Below, piece after piece: positions 1 through 5,094 of a DNA stretch of 5,094 nucleotides (position 1 is the first letter of the stretch; the number at the start of each line of letters is the position of its first letter). The stretch spans positions 1-5,094 of the forward strand of contig JAGHYO010000186.1 of NCBI GenBank assembly GCA_017743605.1, given 5' to 3'. A program made the translations under genes and the position numbers. Origin of the DNA: Thermoflexus sp. Its GTDB lineage: Bacteria > Chloroflexota > Anaerolineae > Thermoflexales > Thermoflexaceae. The notes under the pieces are model-generated. The model saw only the letters and a list, made by a program, of their open reading frames with translations. It did not search any database and was not told the origin of the DNA.

Positions 1-870
1 CCCGTAAGAGATGACCACGATCTTCGCGTCCTCCAGCGCATATGTGTCGTAGCGGATCATCTGATGGGCGTTCCGCCGCACCTTCTCCACCAGCCGGGTC
101 ACCAGGCGGTGATGCGTCTCGGCGGACATGTCCGGGTAGCCCCGCTCGTCGTGGGTCAGCCCGGTGAAGTGCACCCGATATCCCTCCCCGGCGTGCACCA
201 TAGGAGGGACCAGGTCCTCATCTTCCACCAGGAAAGGTTTGAACCCGTTGCCGGCGGGATAGCGGGGCCGCTTCCGCTCCCAGCGGGGGATCTGGTCTTC
301 GGGCGGGATCACCACTCGCTCGACCATGTGACCGACCACCTCATCGGCCATCACCATCACCGGGATCCGGAAGCGATCGGCCACGTTGAAGGCCAGCACC
401 GTGAGATCGAACATCTCCTGAGGGGACCATGGGGCATAGGCCGCGATCTCGTAATCCCCGTGGGAGCCCCAGCGGGCCTGCATCACATCCGCCTGGCCGG
501 GGAGCGTGGGCAGCCCGGTGGAGGGGGAGCCGCGCTGCACATCCACGATCACACAGGGGATCTCCAGCATGGCCGCCAGGCCCACGCTCTCCATCATCAG
601 GCTGAAGCCCGGGCCGGAGGTGGCGGTCATCGCCCGGGCGCCGGCCGCCGAGGCGCCGAGCACCGCCATGATGCTGGCGATCTCGTCCTCCATCTGGATG
701 AAGACCCCTCCCACCTCCGGGAGGCGCTGGGCCATGCGCTCGGCGATCTCCGTGGAGGGGGTGATGGGATACCCGGCGAAGAAGCGGCACCCCGCAGCGA
801 TGGCCCCCTCGGCGCAGGCATGGTCGCCGTGCATGAAATGAACGCCCGTCAACACACCCCGGCCCGTCAT
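1..870 (-). CDS. korA: 2-oxoacid:ferredoxin oxidoreductase, alpha subunit (KorA-type), 3' end cut by window edge
   Basis: The minus frame from ATG at 870-868 stays open to base 1, giving 290 residues. KorA-type alpha subunits are usually about 370-385 residues, so roughly the last quarter is missing. Visible landmarks are GYPITPSTEIAE (residues 33-44) and QMEDEIASIMAVLGASAAGARA (59-80), the part of domain I that packs on thiamine pyrophosphate. TATSGPGFSLM follows (83-92), then VQRGSPSTGLPT (111-122) and QARWGSHGDYEI (131-142). R113 matches the arginine that binds the substrate carboxylate in this superfamily. From family knowledge, alpha and beta together decarboxylate a 2-oxoacid to acyl-CoA and reduce ferredoxin in the cytoplasm. 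The QRGSPSTG and ARWGSHGDY segments point to the KorA/VorB branch and not to PorA; 2-oxoglutarate is the usual substrate, but a branched-chain 2-oxoacid cannot be excluded. The start overlaps the stop of the upstream ferredoxin gene as ATGA. GAGGTGG (884-878) lies 7 nt before it. The beta subunit gene is expected just beyond the left edge. Confidence 0.9.
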   Translation of the reverse strand, partial: MTGRGVLTGVHFMHGDHACAEGAIAAGCRFFAGYPITPSTEIAERMAQRLPEVGGVFIQMEDEIASIMAVLGASAAGARAMTATSGPGFSLMMESVGLAAMLEIPCVIVDVQRGSPSTGLPTLPGQADVMQARWGSHGDYEIAAYAPWSPQEMFDLTVLAFNVADRFRIPVMVMADEVVGHMVERVVIPPEDQIPRWERKRPRYPAGNGFKPFLVEDEDLVPPMVHAGEGYRVHFTGLTHDERGYPDMSAETHHRLVTRLVEKVRRNAHQMIRYDTYALEDAKIVVISYG

Positions 871-1139
871 GCCGAGTCCACCTCAAGGGTGAAGATGGCG
901 AACTCCGGGCAGACCATCATGCAGAACTCGCAATGGACACAGGCGTTCTCTTTGCCGGGCGCGATCTCCGGGTAGTGGTAACCGCGCGAGTTCATCCGGC
1001 TGGACATGCGGAGCACCTGCTGGGGACAGAACTCCACACACATCTGACAGCCCTTGCAGCGCTCGGGGATGAGGAAAACCTGCCCCCGTGGGATCCGAAC
1101 CTGGGTCAGGTTCAGCGGCTGCCGAGCGTAGACCCGCAT
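867..1139 (-). CDS. korD: ferredoxin-type delta subunit of 2-oxoacid:ferredoxin oxidoreductase (two 4Fe-4S clusters)
   Basis: This is a 90-residue protein with two classic [4Fe-4S] motifs: CKGCQMCVEFCP (C28, C31, C34, C38) and CVHCEFCMMVCP (C67, C70, C73, C77). The spacer ends in RGYHYPEI, like the GYHP segment of KorD/OorD subunits. The protein would carry electrons from the catalytic alpha-beta core to free ferredoxin. It is the first gene of the leftward operon, and its TGA overlaps the ATG of korA, so the two are probably translationally coupled. The start is uncertain. I chose ATG at 1139 because the KorD-like sequence begins there. ATG at 1151 would add 4 residues. TTG at 1256 would give 129 residues and is preceded by AAGGTGAG (1266-1259), a fair ribosome-binding site. 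However, the extra 39 residues look unlike ferredoxin, and only about 25 of 38 codons after the TTG end in G or C, below the neighbouring coding sequence. The function call is firm; the N-terminus is not. Confidence 0.88.
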   Translation of the reverse strand: MRVYARQPLNLTQVRIPRGQVFLIPERCKGCQMCVEFCPQQVLRMSSRMNSRGYHYPEIAPGKENACVHCEFCMMVCPEFAIFTLEVDSA

Positions 1140-1273
1140 GATGCCCCCCATATCGGCGGCTGGGGCGGCTCCGGGCACAGCGCGGCACGATGACAGCGGG
1201 GAGAGACCAGCGATGCAACCGCCCGCAGTCTCACAGGGTCGACAACGCTGGTTCAACTCTCACCTTAAGAAAA

Positions 1274-1305
1274 TGATCACCCCTGTTGTAGTAATTTTGA
1301 TCACC
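1274..1305. repeat. two direct copies of TGATCACC, 24 bp apart
   Basis: TGATCACC occurs at 1274-1281 and again at 1298-1305, each containing the palindrome TGATCA. A further TGATC follows at 1306-1310, so GATC-ACCT-GATC forms a short dyad at 1299-1310. The copies sit in the AT-rich patch where promoters are expected, and 24 bp is a little over two helical turns. They could be half-sites of a regulator shared by both operons. Chance is possible for elements this short. Confidence 0.3.
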
Positions 1306-1312
1306 TGATCCC

Positions 1313-1328
1313 TGTGACTTCCATCACG
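1313..1328. promoter_or_regulatory. CRP/FNR-family-like operator, TGTGA-N6-TCACG
   Basis: TGTGA (1313-1317) and TCACG (1324-1328) form an inverted repeat with a 6-bp spacer. This matches the CRP consensus TGTGA-N6-TCACA at 9 of 10 conserved positions. It lies next to the AT-rich patch between two divergent operons of anaerobic energy metabolism, a place where a CRP/FNR-type regulator would make sense. No regulator gene is visible in the window, and the match rests on ten bases. Confidence 0.4.
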
Positions 1329-1419
1329 AGGAGGGAAGGCCGGGCGAACGCCACGTGGGAACTCGACATTCTTCACCCCAAAAGCGGGCCGGAGATCACT
1401 GGAGAAATCCCCGCGCGAT

Positions 1420-1437
1420 TCTACAGTGATTTGTAGA
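1420..1437. promoter_or_regulatory. perfect inverted repeat TCTACA-N6-TGTAGA, possible operator
   Basis: Bases 1420-1425 (TCTACA) and 1432-1437 (TGTAGA) are exact reverse complements separated by GTGATT. The 18-bp symmetrical layout with a 6-bp centre is typical of sites for homodimeric helix-turn-helix regulators. It lies 78 bp before the start of the gamma-delta gene, so a bound protein could act on that operon. As RNA it would form only a weak hairpin and has no T-run after it, so it is not a terminator. The regulator is unknown. Confidence 0.4.
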
Positions 1438-1453
1438 GGAAAATCGATGACGA

Positions 1454-1492
1454 TCCGGGTTCGCCCCGGAAGCCTCACCGTGGCCGTCCGGG
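1454..1492 (+). promoter_or_regulatory. leader segment with two mutually exclusive GC-rich hairpins
   Basis: TCCGGG (1454-1459) can pair with CCCGGA (1465-1470) across a 5-nt loop TTCGC. The same CCCGGA can instead pair with a second TCCGGG (1487-1492) across a 16-nt loop. The second stem ends 8 nt before the AAGGGAG ribosome-binding site (1501-1507). Neither stem is followed by a T-run, so a Rho-independent terminator is not supported. The layout would allow a switch in the leader affecting translation, but 6-bp GC stems arise easily in DNA of this composition. Confidence 0.25.
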
Positions 1493-1514
1493 ATTCCGCG
1501 AAGGGAGAGCTGCG

Positions 1515-2429
1515 ATGGGGGAGATGATCGAAATCCGATGGCATGGGCGCGGGGGCCAGGGGGTGGTGACCGCCGCCCGCCTCCTGGCGGAGGCGGCCAT
1601 GGAGGCCGGGTATTTCATCCAGGCCTTTCCAGATTATGGGCCGGAACGCAGCGGGGCGCCCATCCGGGCCTTCACCCGCCTCAGCCGCTCCCCGATCTCC
1701 CTGCACTCGCAGGTGCAGGCGCCGGATCTCGTGATCGTGCTGGATGACACCCTCCTGGGGGATCCGACCATCCTGGAAGGGCTGAAGCCCGAGGGCTGGC
1801 TGGTGGTCAACTCCGGACTGCCTCCGGACCGGGTCCGGGCCCGGGCGCGGGGCTATCCGGGCCGCCTGGCCCTCCTGGATGCCACCCGGATCGCCCTGGA
1901 GGTCCTGCAGCGGAACCTCCCCAACACGCCGTTGCTGGGCGCCCTGGCCCGGGTGACCGGGCTCTTTTCCCTGGAAGATCTCACCCGCCATCTCCACCAT
2001 CACCTCGCCCCCAAATTCGGGGAGGCCATCGTCCAGGCCAACCTGGAAGCGGTCCGCCGGGGCTTTGAGGAGGTGCGCATCGATCCCGGCCGGATCCCGG
2101 CGGGCGAATGGGCGCTGGAAGCCTCCACGGCGGGGATGGCCCTCCCCTGGTTTGAGCTGCCCCGGGGCGGCCTGATCCTGGACGCCGGGAACGCTGTGGC
2201 GTATGCCACGGGAGGCTGGCGGACCTTCCGGCCGGTGGTGGAGATGGAGAAATGCACGCACTGCCTCTACTGCTGGCTCTACTGTCCGGATGATGCGGTT
2301 CGGGTGGCCGGCGGGCGGTTCGTGGGCTTCGATGAGCTCCACTGCAAAGGATGCGGGATCTGCGCGGCCGTCTGCCCGCCCAAGGCCATCACCATGGTCG
2401 AGGAAGCCCGTGTGATGGCCGGAGCGTAA
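1515..2429 (+). CDS. porG: pyruvate:ferredoxin oxidoreductase, fused gamma-delta subunit
   Basis: This 304-residue protein joins two subunits that are separate in four-subunit enzymes. Residues about 4-185 are the gamma domain: IEIRWHGRGGQGVVTAA (5-21), FPDYGPERSGAPIRAFTR (38-55) and LVIVLDD (72-78), all typical of the POR domain. Residues about 200-304 are the delta subunit: TGGWRTFRPVVEMEKC leads into CTHCLYCWLYCP (C247, C250, C253, C257), and CKGCGICAAVCP (C277, C280, C283, C287) follows. All eight ligands for two [4Fe-4S] clusters are present. From family knowledge the gamma domain helps assemble the complex and bind CoA, and the delta domain relays electrons to ferredoxin. It is the first gene of the rightward operon and ends 11 bp before the alpha gene. 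ATG at 1515 has AAGGGAG (1501-1507) 7 nt upstream, better placed than the ATG three codons later. The delta part alone would be called porD. Confidence 0.92.
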   Translation: MGEMIEIRWHGRGGQGVVTAARLLAEAAMEAGYFIQAFPDYGPERSGAPIRAFTRLSRSPISLHSQVQAPDLVIVLDDTLLGDPTILEGLKPEGWLVVNSGLPPDRVRARARGYPGRLALLDATRIALEVLQRNLPNTPLLGALARVTGLFSLEDLTRHLHHHLAPKFGEAIVQANLEAVRRGFEEVRIDPGRIPAGEWALEASTAGMALPWFELPRGGLILDAGNAVAYATGGWRTFRPVVEMEKCTHCLYCWLYCPDDAVRVAGGRFVGFDELHCKGCGICAAVCPPKAITMVEEARVMAGA

Positions 2430-2436
2430 GGAGGTG
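2428..2436 (+). promoter_or_regulatory. strong ribosome-binding site that fixes the porA start
   Basis: AAGGAGGTG begins inside the TAA stop of the gamma-delta gene and lies 4 nt before ATG at 2441. The match to the 16S rRNA 3' end is near perfect. It decides against the in-frame ATG at 2351, which would add 30 residues unlike PorA and read through the last cluster motif of the preceding gene in another frame. Confidence 0.85.
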
Positions 2437-2440
2437 CGCG

Positions 2441-3694
2441 ATGGGCCGATGGATGGCGCTGGAAGGCACCGAGGCGGTGGCCTACGCGATGAAGCAGATC
2501 GCCCCGGACGTGGTGGCCGCTTACCCCATCACCCCTCAGACCGGGATCGTGCAGACCTTCGCCCAGTTCGTGGCGGACGGGGAGGTCCCCACGGAGTTCA
2601 TTCAGGCGGAGAGCGAGCACAGCGCCCTGAGCGCCTGCGTGGGCGCGGCGGCCGCAGGGGCCCGCGCCATGACCGCCACCTCCTCCCAGGGCCTGGCCCT
2701 GATGTGGGAGATCCTCCCCATCGCCGCCGCGATGCGGCTGCCCATCGTGATGCCCGTCGTCAACCGGGCCCTCTCCGCGCCCATCAACATCCATTGCGAC
2801 CACTCCGACTCCATGGGCGCCCGGGACACGGGCTGGATCCAGATCTATTCGGAGAACGCTCAGGAGGCCTACGATAACACCCTGCAGGCCGTGCGCATCG
2901 CGGAGCACCCCCAGGTCCGCCTGCCTGTGATGGTGATGCAGGACGGCTTCATCACCAGCCACGCGGTGGAGCGCGTGTGGGTGGAGGACGACGATGCGGT
3001 GCGGGCCTTCCTGGGGACCTATCAGCCGGCCTGCACGCTCCTGAACTTCGAGCGGCCGCTCACCTTCGGGGCCCTGGATTTCTACGACTATTACTTCGAA
3101 CACAAACGCCACCAGGTGGAGGCCATGCGCCGGGCGAAAGACGCGATCCTGGAGGTGGCCGAGGATTTCGCCCGACGCTTCGGACGCCGCTACGGGCTCT
3201 TCGAGACCTACCAGCTGGAGGACGCCGAGGTGGCGGTGGTGGTCCTCTCCTCCACCGCCGGGACCGCCCGCGTGGCGGTGGACAACCTGCGGCGGATGGG
3301 CTGGCGGGTCGGCCTGCTCAAGCCGCGGGTTTATCGTCCCTTCCCGGATCATGAGATCATCGCCGCCCTGCGGCACCTGCGGGCCATCGGCGTGATGGAC
3401 CGGGCCATCGCTTTCGGGGCGCTGGAGAACGGAGGCCCCCTCTGGCTGGATCTGCTGGCGGCCGCCCACCGCCACGGCCTGCACATCCCCATTGCGGACT
3501 ACGTGTTCGGCCTGGGCGGGCGGGACATCACCCCCTCGGAGATCGAGGGGATCTTCACCAACCTGATGCAGATCGCCGATCGCGGCGCGGTCACCCGCCC
3601 GGTCACCTACGTGGGGGTCCGCGGCGAGCTGCCGCTGCCCAGCCCCGCCGAGTGGTCCCTCTGGATCCCCGAGGCCACGATGGCCGGCGATTGA
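2441..3694 (+). CDS. porA: pyruvate:ferredoxin oxidoreductase, alpha subunit
   Basis: This 417-residue protein is close to the usual 390-410 of PorA. AAYPITPQTGIVQ (26-38) and AESEHSALSACVGAAAAGARA (56-76) form the thiamine pyrophosphate-facing part of domain I; E58 or E56 is the likely glutamate touching the cofactor. VVNRALSAPINIHCDHSD (106-123) and RDTGWIQI (128-135) are highly characteristic of the pyruvate enzyme. R109 corresponds to the arginine that binds the pyruvate carboxylate. Residues about 262-382 form the transketolase C-terminal-like domain, with VVVLSSTAGTAR (266-277) and LKPRVYRPFPDHEI (293-306). The enzyme converts pyruvate, CoA and oxidised ferredoxin to acetyl-CoA, CO2 and reduced ferredoxin, reversibly, in the cytoplasm. 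The gene sits 11 bp after the gamma-delta gene and 10 bp before porB, clearly one operon. Nothing looks broken. Substrate assignment rests on family resemblance; a related 2-oxoacid is less likely. Confidence 0.93.
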   Translation: MGRWMALEGTEAVAYAMKQIAPDVVAAYPITPQTGIVQTFAQFVADGEVPTEFIQAESEHSALSACVGAAAAGARAMTATSSQGLALMWEILPIAAAMRLPIVMPVVNRALSAPINIHCDHSDSMGARDTGWIQIYSENAQEAYDNTLQAVRIAEHPQVRLPVMVMQDGFITSHAVERVWVEDDDAVRAFLGTYQPACTLLNFERPLTFGALDFYDYYFEHKRHQVEAMRRAKDAILEVAEDFARRFGRRYGLFETYQLEDAEVAVVVLSSTAGTARVAVDNLRRMGWRVGLLKPRVYRPFPDHEIIAALRHLRAIGVMDRAIAFGALENGGPLWLDLLAAAHRHGLHIPIADYVFGLGGRDITPSEIEGIFTNLMQIADRGAVTRPVTYVGVRGELPLPSPAEWSLWIPEATMAGD

Positions 3695-3704
3695 GGAGGT
3701 CCCC

Positions 3705-4649
3705 ATGGCGGCTACTCCTCTGAACCTGAAGATCCTGTCGGAAAAGCCCACGCCTCTCTCCAGCGGGCACCGCCTGTGTGCCGGATGCGCGGAGGCCATC
3801 ATCGTGAAGCAGGTCCTGCTGGCCATCGACGACCCGGTGGTGGTGATCAACGGCACCGGCTGTCTGGAGGTCTCCACCACCATCTTCCCCTACACGGCGT
3901 GGCGCGTGCCCTGGATCCACGTGGCCTTCGAGAACACCGCCGCCGTGGCCGCGGGGGTGGAGGCCGCTTACCGCGCCCTCGTCCGCCGGGGGGTCCTCCC
4001 GGCCGACCGCCGGGTGGTCTTCGTGGCCTTCGCCGGGGATGGAGGGAGCTACGATATCGGCCTTCAGGCCCTCTCAGGGGCGCTGGAACGCGGGCACCGC
4101 TTCCTCTACGTGTGTCTGGACAACGAAGGCTACATGAACACCGGCATCCAGCGCTCCGGCGCCACCCCCCGGGGGGCCTGGACCACCACCACGCCGGTGG
4201 GGAAGGTCATGCCGGGCAAACCCCAGTGGCGCAAGGATCTGACCGCCATCGTCGCCGCCCACCGGATCCCTTATGTGGCCCAGGTCGCCCCCTCCCACTG
4301 GAAGGATCTGATGACCCGGGTGCGCAAGGCCGTGGCCAGCGGAGGCCCTGCCTTCCTGAACGCCCTTTCCGACTGCAACCGGGGCTGGCGGCACGATCCG
4401 GCCCAGACCATCGAGGTCACCCGCCTGGCCGTCGAGACATGCTACTGGCCCCTCTTCGAGGTCGAGGATGGGGTGTGGCGGCTGAACTACCGGCCGCGCC
4501 GCAAGCTCCCCATCACCGAATACCTCCGGCTCCAGGGCCGGTTCGCTCACCTGCTCCGGCCGGAGTTCCAGGACCTGGTGGCGGAGATCCAGGCGGAGGT
4601 GGATCGACGCTGGGAGGAGCTGCTGCGTCGCTGCGGTGAGACGGCCTGA
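3705..4649 (+). CDS. porB: pyruvate:ferredoxin oxidoreductase, beta subunit (thiamine pyrophosphate-binding)
   Basis: This 314-residue protein is of normal PorB length. GHRLCAGCAEAI (21-32) supplies C25 and C28, NGTGCLEVST (49-58) supplies C53, and LSDCNRGWRHDP (221-232) supplies C224. These four are the expected ligands of the proximal [4Fe-4S] cluster. The thiamine pyrophosphate/Mg site is AFAGDGGSYDIGLQAL (108-123) with LDNEGYMNTGIQRSG (138-152). The protein forms the active site with PorA and passes electrons towards the delta clusters. ATG at 3705 is preceded by GAGGAGGT (3693-3700), which overlaps the porA stop, 4 nt before the start; the genes are 10 bp apart. Two small departures deserve note. 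CAGC is followed by alanine where glycine is common, and the fourth cysteine lies in SDCNRGW where many family members have a PCP-type segment. All cluster ligands remain, so activity is expected. Confidence 0.93.
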   Translation: MAATPLNLKILSEKPTPLSSGHRLCAGCAEAIIVKQVLLAIDDPVVVINGTGCLEVSTTIFPYTAWRVPWIHVAFENTAAVAAGVEAAYRALVRRGVLPADRRVVFVAFAGDGGSYDIGLQALSGALERGHRFLYVCLDNEGYMNTGIQRSGATPRGAWTTTTPVGKVMPGKPQWRKDLTAIVAAHRIPYVAQVAPSHWKDLMTRVRKAVASGGPAFLNALSDCNRGWRHDPAQTIEVTRLAVETCYWPLFEVEDGVWRLNYRPRRKLPITEYLRLQGRFAHLLRPEFQDLVAEIQAEVDRRWEELLRRCGETA

Positions 4650-4685
4650 ACCCCTTCGGCAACCCTGAGCACGGAGAGGCGTGCG

Positions 4686-5094
4686 ATGCTGGTAGCGCGA
4701 GATATCATGACCCCCAACCCGGTCACCGTCCGGCCGGACGACCCGCTGGGCGTAGCGGTGGAGAAGATGCGCTCCCGTCGCTGCCGGCGGCTGCCGGTGG
4801 TGGAGGGGGACCGGCTGGTGGGGATCATCACGGATCGGGATGTGCGACTGGCCCTGAATTCCCCGCTGGTGCTCCACGAACGGCGCTCGGACCGGCTCCT
4901 CCTGGAGCATGTGCCGGTGCGGGCCTGCATGACGCCTGACCCCATCACGGTCTCCCCGGATACCCCGCTGATCGAGGTGGTGCGTCTGATGCGGGATCAC
5001 AAGTTCGGCGGGGTGCCCGTCGTCGAGGGAGATCGCCTGGTCGGGATCATCACCGAGACGGATCTCATGGACCTGCTCATCCGGCTCCTGGAGT
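4686..5094 (+). CDS. two-CBS-domain protein, 3' end cut by window edge
   Basis: The frame from ATG 4686 is open to the right edge, giving 136 residues. CBS domain 1 spans about residues 5-58: DIMTPNPVTV, then RRLPVVEGDRLVGIITDRDV. CBS domain 2 spans about 78-134: ACMTPDPITV, then GGVPVVEGDRLVGIITETDL. Both have the usual opening MTP and the closing GIIT-x-x-D motif that contacts adenosyl ligands in related pairs. From family knowledge, CBS pairs bind AMP, ADP, ATP, NADH, S-adenosylmethionine or similar ligands and act as energy or redox sensors. What follows is unseen. A stop soon after residue 136 would make a stand-alone pair; an ACT domain would make it AcuB-like. GGAGAGG (4673-4679) is 6 nt before the start. 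The 36-bp gap after porB shows no terminator, so co-transcription is likely. A role in tuning the oxidoreductase is inference only. Confidence 0.85.
   Translation, partial: MLVARDIMTPNPVTVRPDDPLGVAVEKMRSRRCRRLPVVEGDRLVGIITDRDVRLALNSPLVLHERRSDRLLLEHVPVRACMTPDPITVSPDTPLIEVVRLMRDHKFGGVPVVEGDRLVGIITETDLMDLLIRLLE

Larger units (their letters stand above)
1140..1514. promoter_or_regulatory. divergent intergenic region between the two oxidoreductase operons
   Basis: This stretch separates the korD-like start (minus) from the gamma-delta gene start (plus) and must hold the promoters of both operons. Bases 1261-1310 are clearly AT-richer than anything else in the window, which fits promoter DNA. No hexamer pair close to a sigma-70 consensus with 16-18 nt spacing stood out on either strand. 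A weak plus-strand guess is TTAAGA (1265-1270) with TAGTAA (1289-1294), and it should not be relied on. The part from 1329 to 1514 is GC-rich and would be mostly 5' leader of the rightward operon if transcription starts in the AT-rich patch. Specific repeats inside the region are listed separately. An open minus-strand frame crosses the region but reads antisense to the gamma-delta gene and has no recognisable protein character. Confidence 0.6.

Noticed and set aside
64..975. 303-residue plus-strand frame over korA and korD
   Set aside because: The translation is a histidine- and glycine-rich shadow, while the minus strand here encodes textbook KorA and ferredoxin motifs.
1351..1358. CCACGTGG palindrome
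   Set aside because: A perfect 8-bp palindrome, but short and GC-rich enough to arise by chance and with no second copy nearby.
1355..1429. Possible 24-codon leader peptide starting at GTG 1355
   Set aside because: The purine-rich GAGGAGGGAAGG block (1328-1339) is too far upstream to serve as its ribosome-binding site, and the peptide has no run of regulatory codons.
1260..2342. 360-residue open frame on the minus strand crossing the intergenic region and the gamma-delta gene
   Set aside because: Antisense to a clearly recognised gene. Its composition is rich in G, R, P and H with no recognisable motif, as expected for a mirror frame in GC-rich DNA.
2279..3883. 534-residue open frame on the minus strand opposite porA
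   Set aside because: Mirror frame of porA with low-complexity H, G, D and R-rich translation and no domain. Long antisense frames are common at this GC content.
4650..4685. Possible terminator between porB and the CBS gene
   Set aside because: No stable inverted repeat and no T-run. The gap contains only a ribosome-binding site for the next gene.
4074..5000. 308-residue minus-strand frame opposite porB and the CBS gene
   Set aside because: It spans two real plus-strand genes and their gap and has no recognisable protein features.

Overview
This window holds a compact, GC-rich bacterial locus for ferredoxin-linked 2-oxoacid metabolism. Two 2-oxoacid:ferredoxin oxidoreductase (OFOR) gene sets are transcribed away from each other. 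The leftward set (minus strand) has a two-[4Fe-4S] ferredoxin-type subunit (korD-like, 1139-867). It is followed, with an ATGA overlap, by the alpha subunit of a KorA-type 2-oxoacid oxidoreductase, which runs off the left edge (870-1). The rightward set (plus strand) looks like a complete pyruvate:ferredoxin oxidoreductase: a gamma-delta fusion (1515-2429), alpha (2441-3694) and beta (3705-4649). A two-CBS-domain protein follows (4686 to beyond the right edge) and is probably in the same transcript.

The 375 bp between the two operons (1140-1514) carry no convincing gene. They include the only AT-rich patch of the window (about 1261-1310), two copies of TGATCACC, a CRP/FNR-like dyad (1313-1328), a perfect TCTACA-N6-TGTAGA inverted repeat (1420-1437), and a leader segment whose CCCGGA could pair with either of two TCCGGG copies. 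These are the least conventional parts of the window; all regulatory readings of them are inference.

Together the genes describe CoA-dependent oxidative decarboxylation of pyruvate, and of a second 2-oxoacid (2-oxoglutarate or a branched-chain 2-oxoacid), with electrons passed to ferredoxin. Run in reverse, the same enzymes fix CO2. The organism is most likely an anaerobe or facultative anaerobe. The high GC content, the four-subunit-type OFORs, the gamma-delta fusion and the strong Shine-Dalgarno sequences would fit a thermophilic Chloroflexota or a similar bacterium, but taxonomy cannot be fixed from the sequence alone. I see no mobile element, CRISPR array, tRNA, rRNA or obvious intrinsic terminator. 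The protein-coding content is recognisable metabolism and not a new system.
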